Shown here one piece after another: positions 6,812 to 6,823 of a stretch of DNA of 6,823 nucleotides (within the stretch, counting starts at the first letter, position 1; each line of letters opens with the position of its first letter). Below the pieces are notes generated by a model. It saw nothing but the letters and a program-made list of their open reading frames with translations, searched no databases and had not been told where the DNA came from. The stretch lies in the NCBI GenBank assembly GCA_030666765.1, contig DAOUXE010000059.1, positions 1 through 6,823 on the forward strand, written 5' to 3'. Source of the DNA: Methanosarcinales archaeon. GTDB lineage: Archaea; Halobacteriota; Methanosarcinia; Methanosarcinales; Methanogasteraceae. Both the position numbers and the translations under genes were made by a program.

Positions 6812-6823
6812 ATGGGGGGGCTG

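Noticed and set aside
1..6823. CRISPR array, insertion sequence, integrase or defence genes
   Set aside because: No repeated spacer-like units, terminal repeats, transposase motifs or defence domains were seen on either strand.

Overview
This window reads as archaeal chromosomal DNA, most likely from a euryarchaeon that makes c-type cytochromes. Three things support this. The largest RNA polymerase subunit is split into A' (RpoA1) and A'' (RpoA2) with a 4-base overlap. The PheRS beta chain is the short archaeal/eukaryotic type. Several genes have TATA boxes about 25-30 bases upstream of their start codons with no Shine-Dalgarno sequence, as expected for leaderless archaeal mRNAs. The CcmC-type haem protein points to a cytochrome-c lineage such as Methanosarcinales, ANME/Syntrophoarchaeum relatives or Archaeoglobales; the sequence alone does not decide which.

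Layout, all genes on the + strand. Positions 1-113 may hold the tail of an acetyltransferase-like (GNAT) gene cut by the window edge. Positions 114-311 have no gene but contain several good inverted repeats and a weak promoter. rpoA1 (312-2948) and rpoA2 (2945-4081) form a tight, translationally coupled pair that would supply both halves of the polymerase active-site subunit. Positions 4082-4334 form an unusual spacer with a 12-base palindrome, a perfect ribosome-binding site leading into a six-codon ORF, and two TATA boxes. The second TATA box is spaced almost ideally for a transcript starting exactly at the ATG of a 46-residue cysteine-rich protein (4335-4475) that I do not recognise. Two bases later ccmC begins (4478-5179), followed after a 27-base gap by pheT (5207 to about the window end).

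The gene order is not the common archaeal one. The rpoH-rpoB genes expected upstream of rpoA1 and the rpl30e-nusA-rps12-rps7 genes expected after rpoA2 are absent. Beyond transcription (rpoA1/A2), translation (pheT) and haem handling (ccmC), no shared pathway is evident, and each block seems to have its own promoter.

I saw no defence system, mobile element, CRISPR array, tRNA or rRNA. The items most worth a second look are the small cysteine protein coupled to ccmC, the spacer before it, and the last ~100 bases. There pheT departs from its family in a G-rich way and ends at a TAG, which looks more like poor base calling at a contig end than biology.
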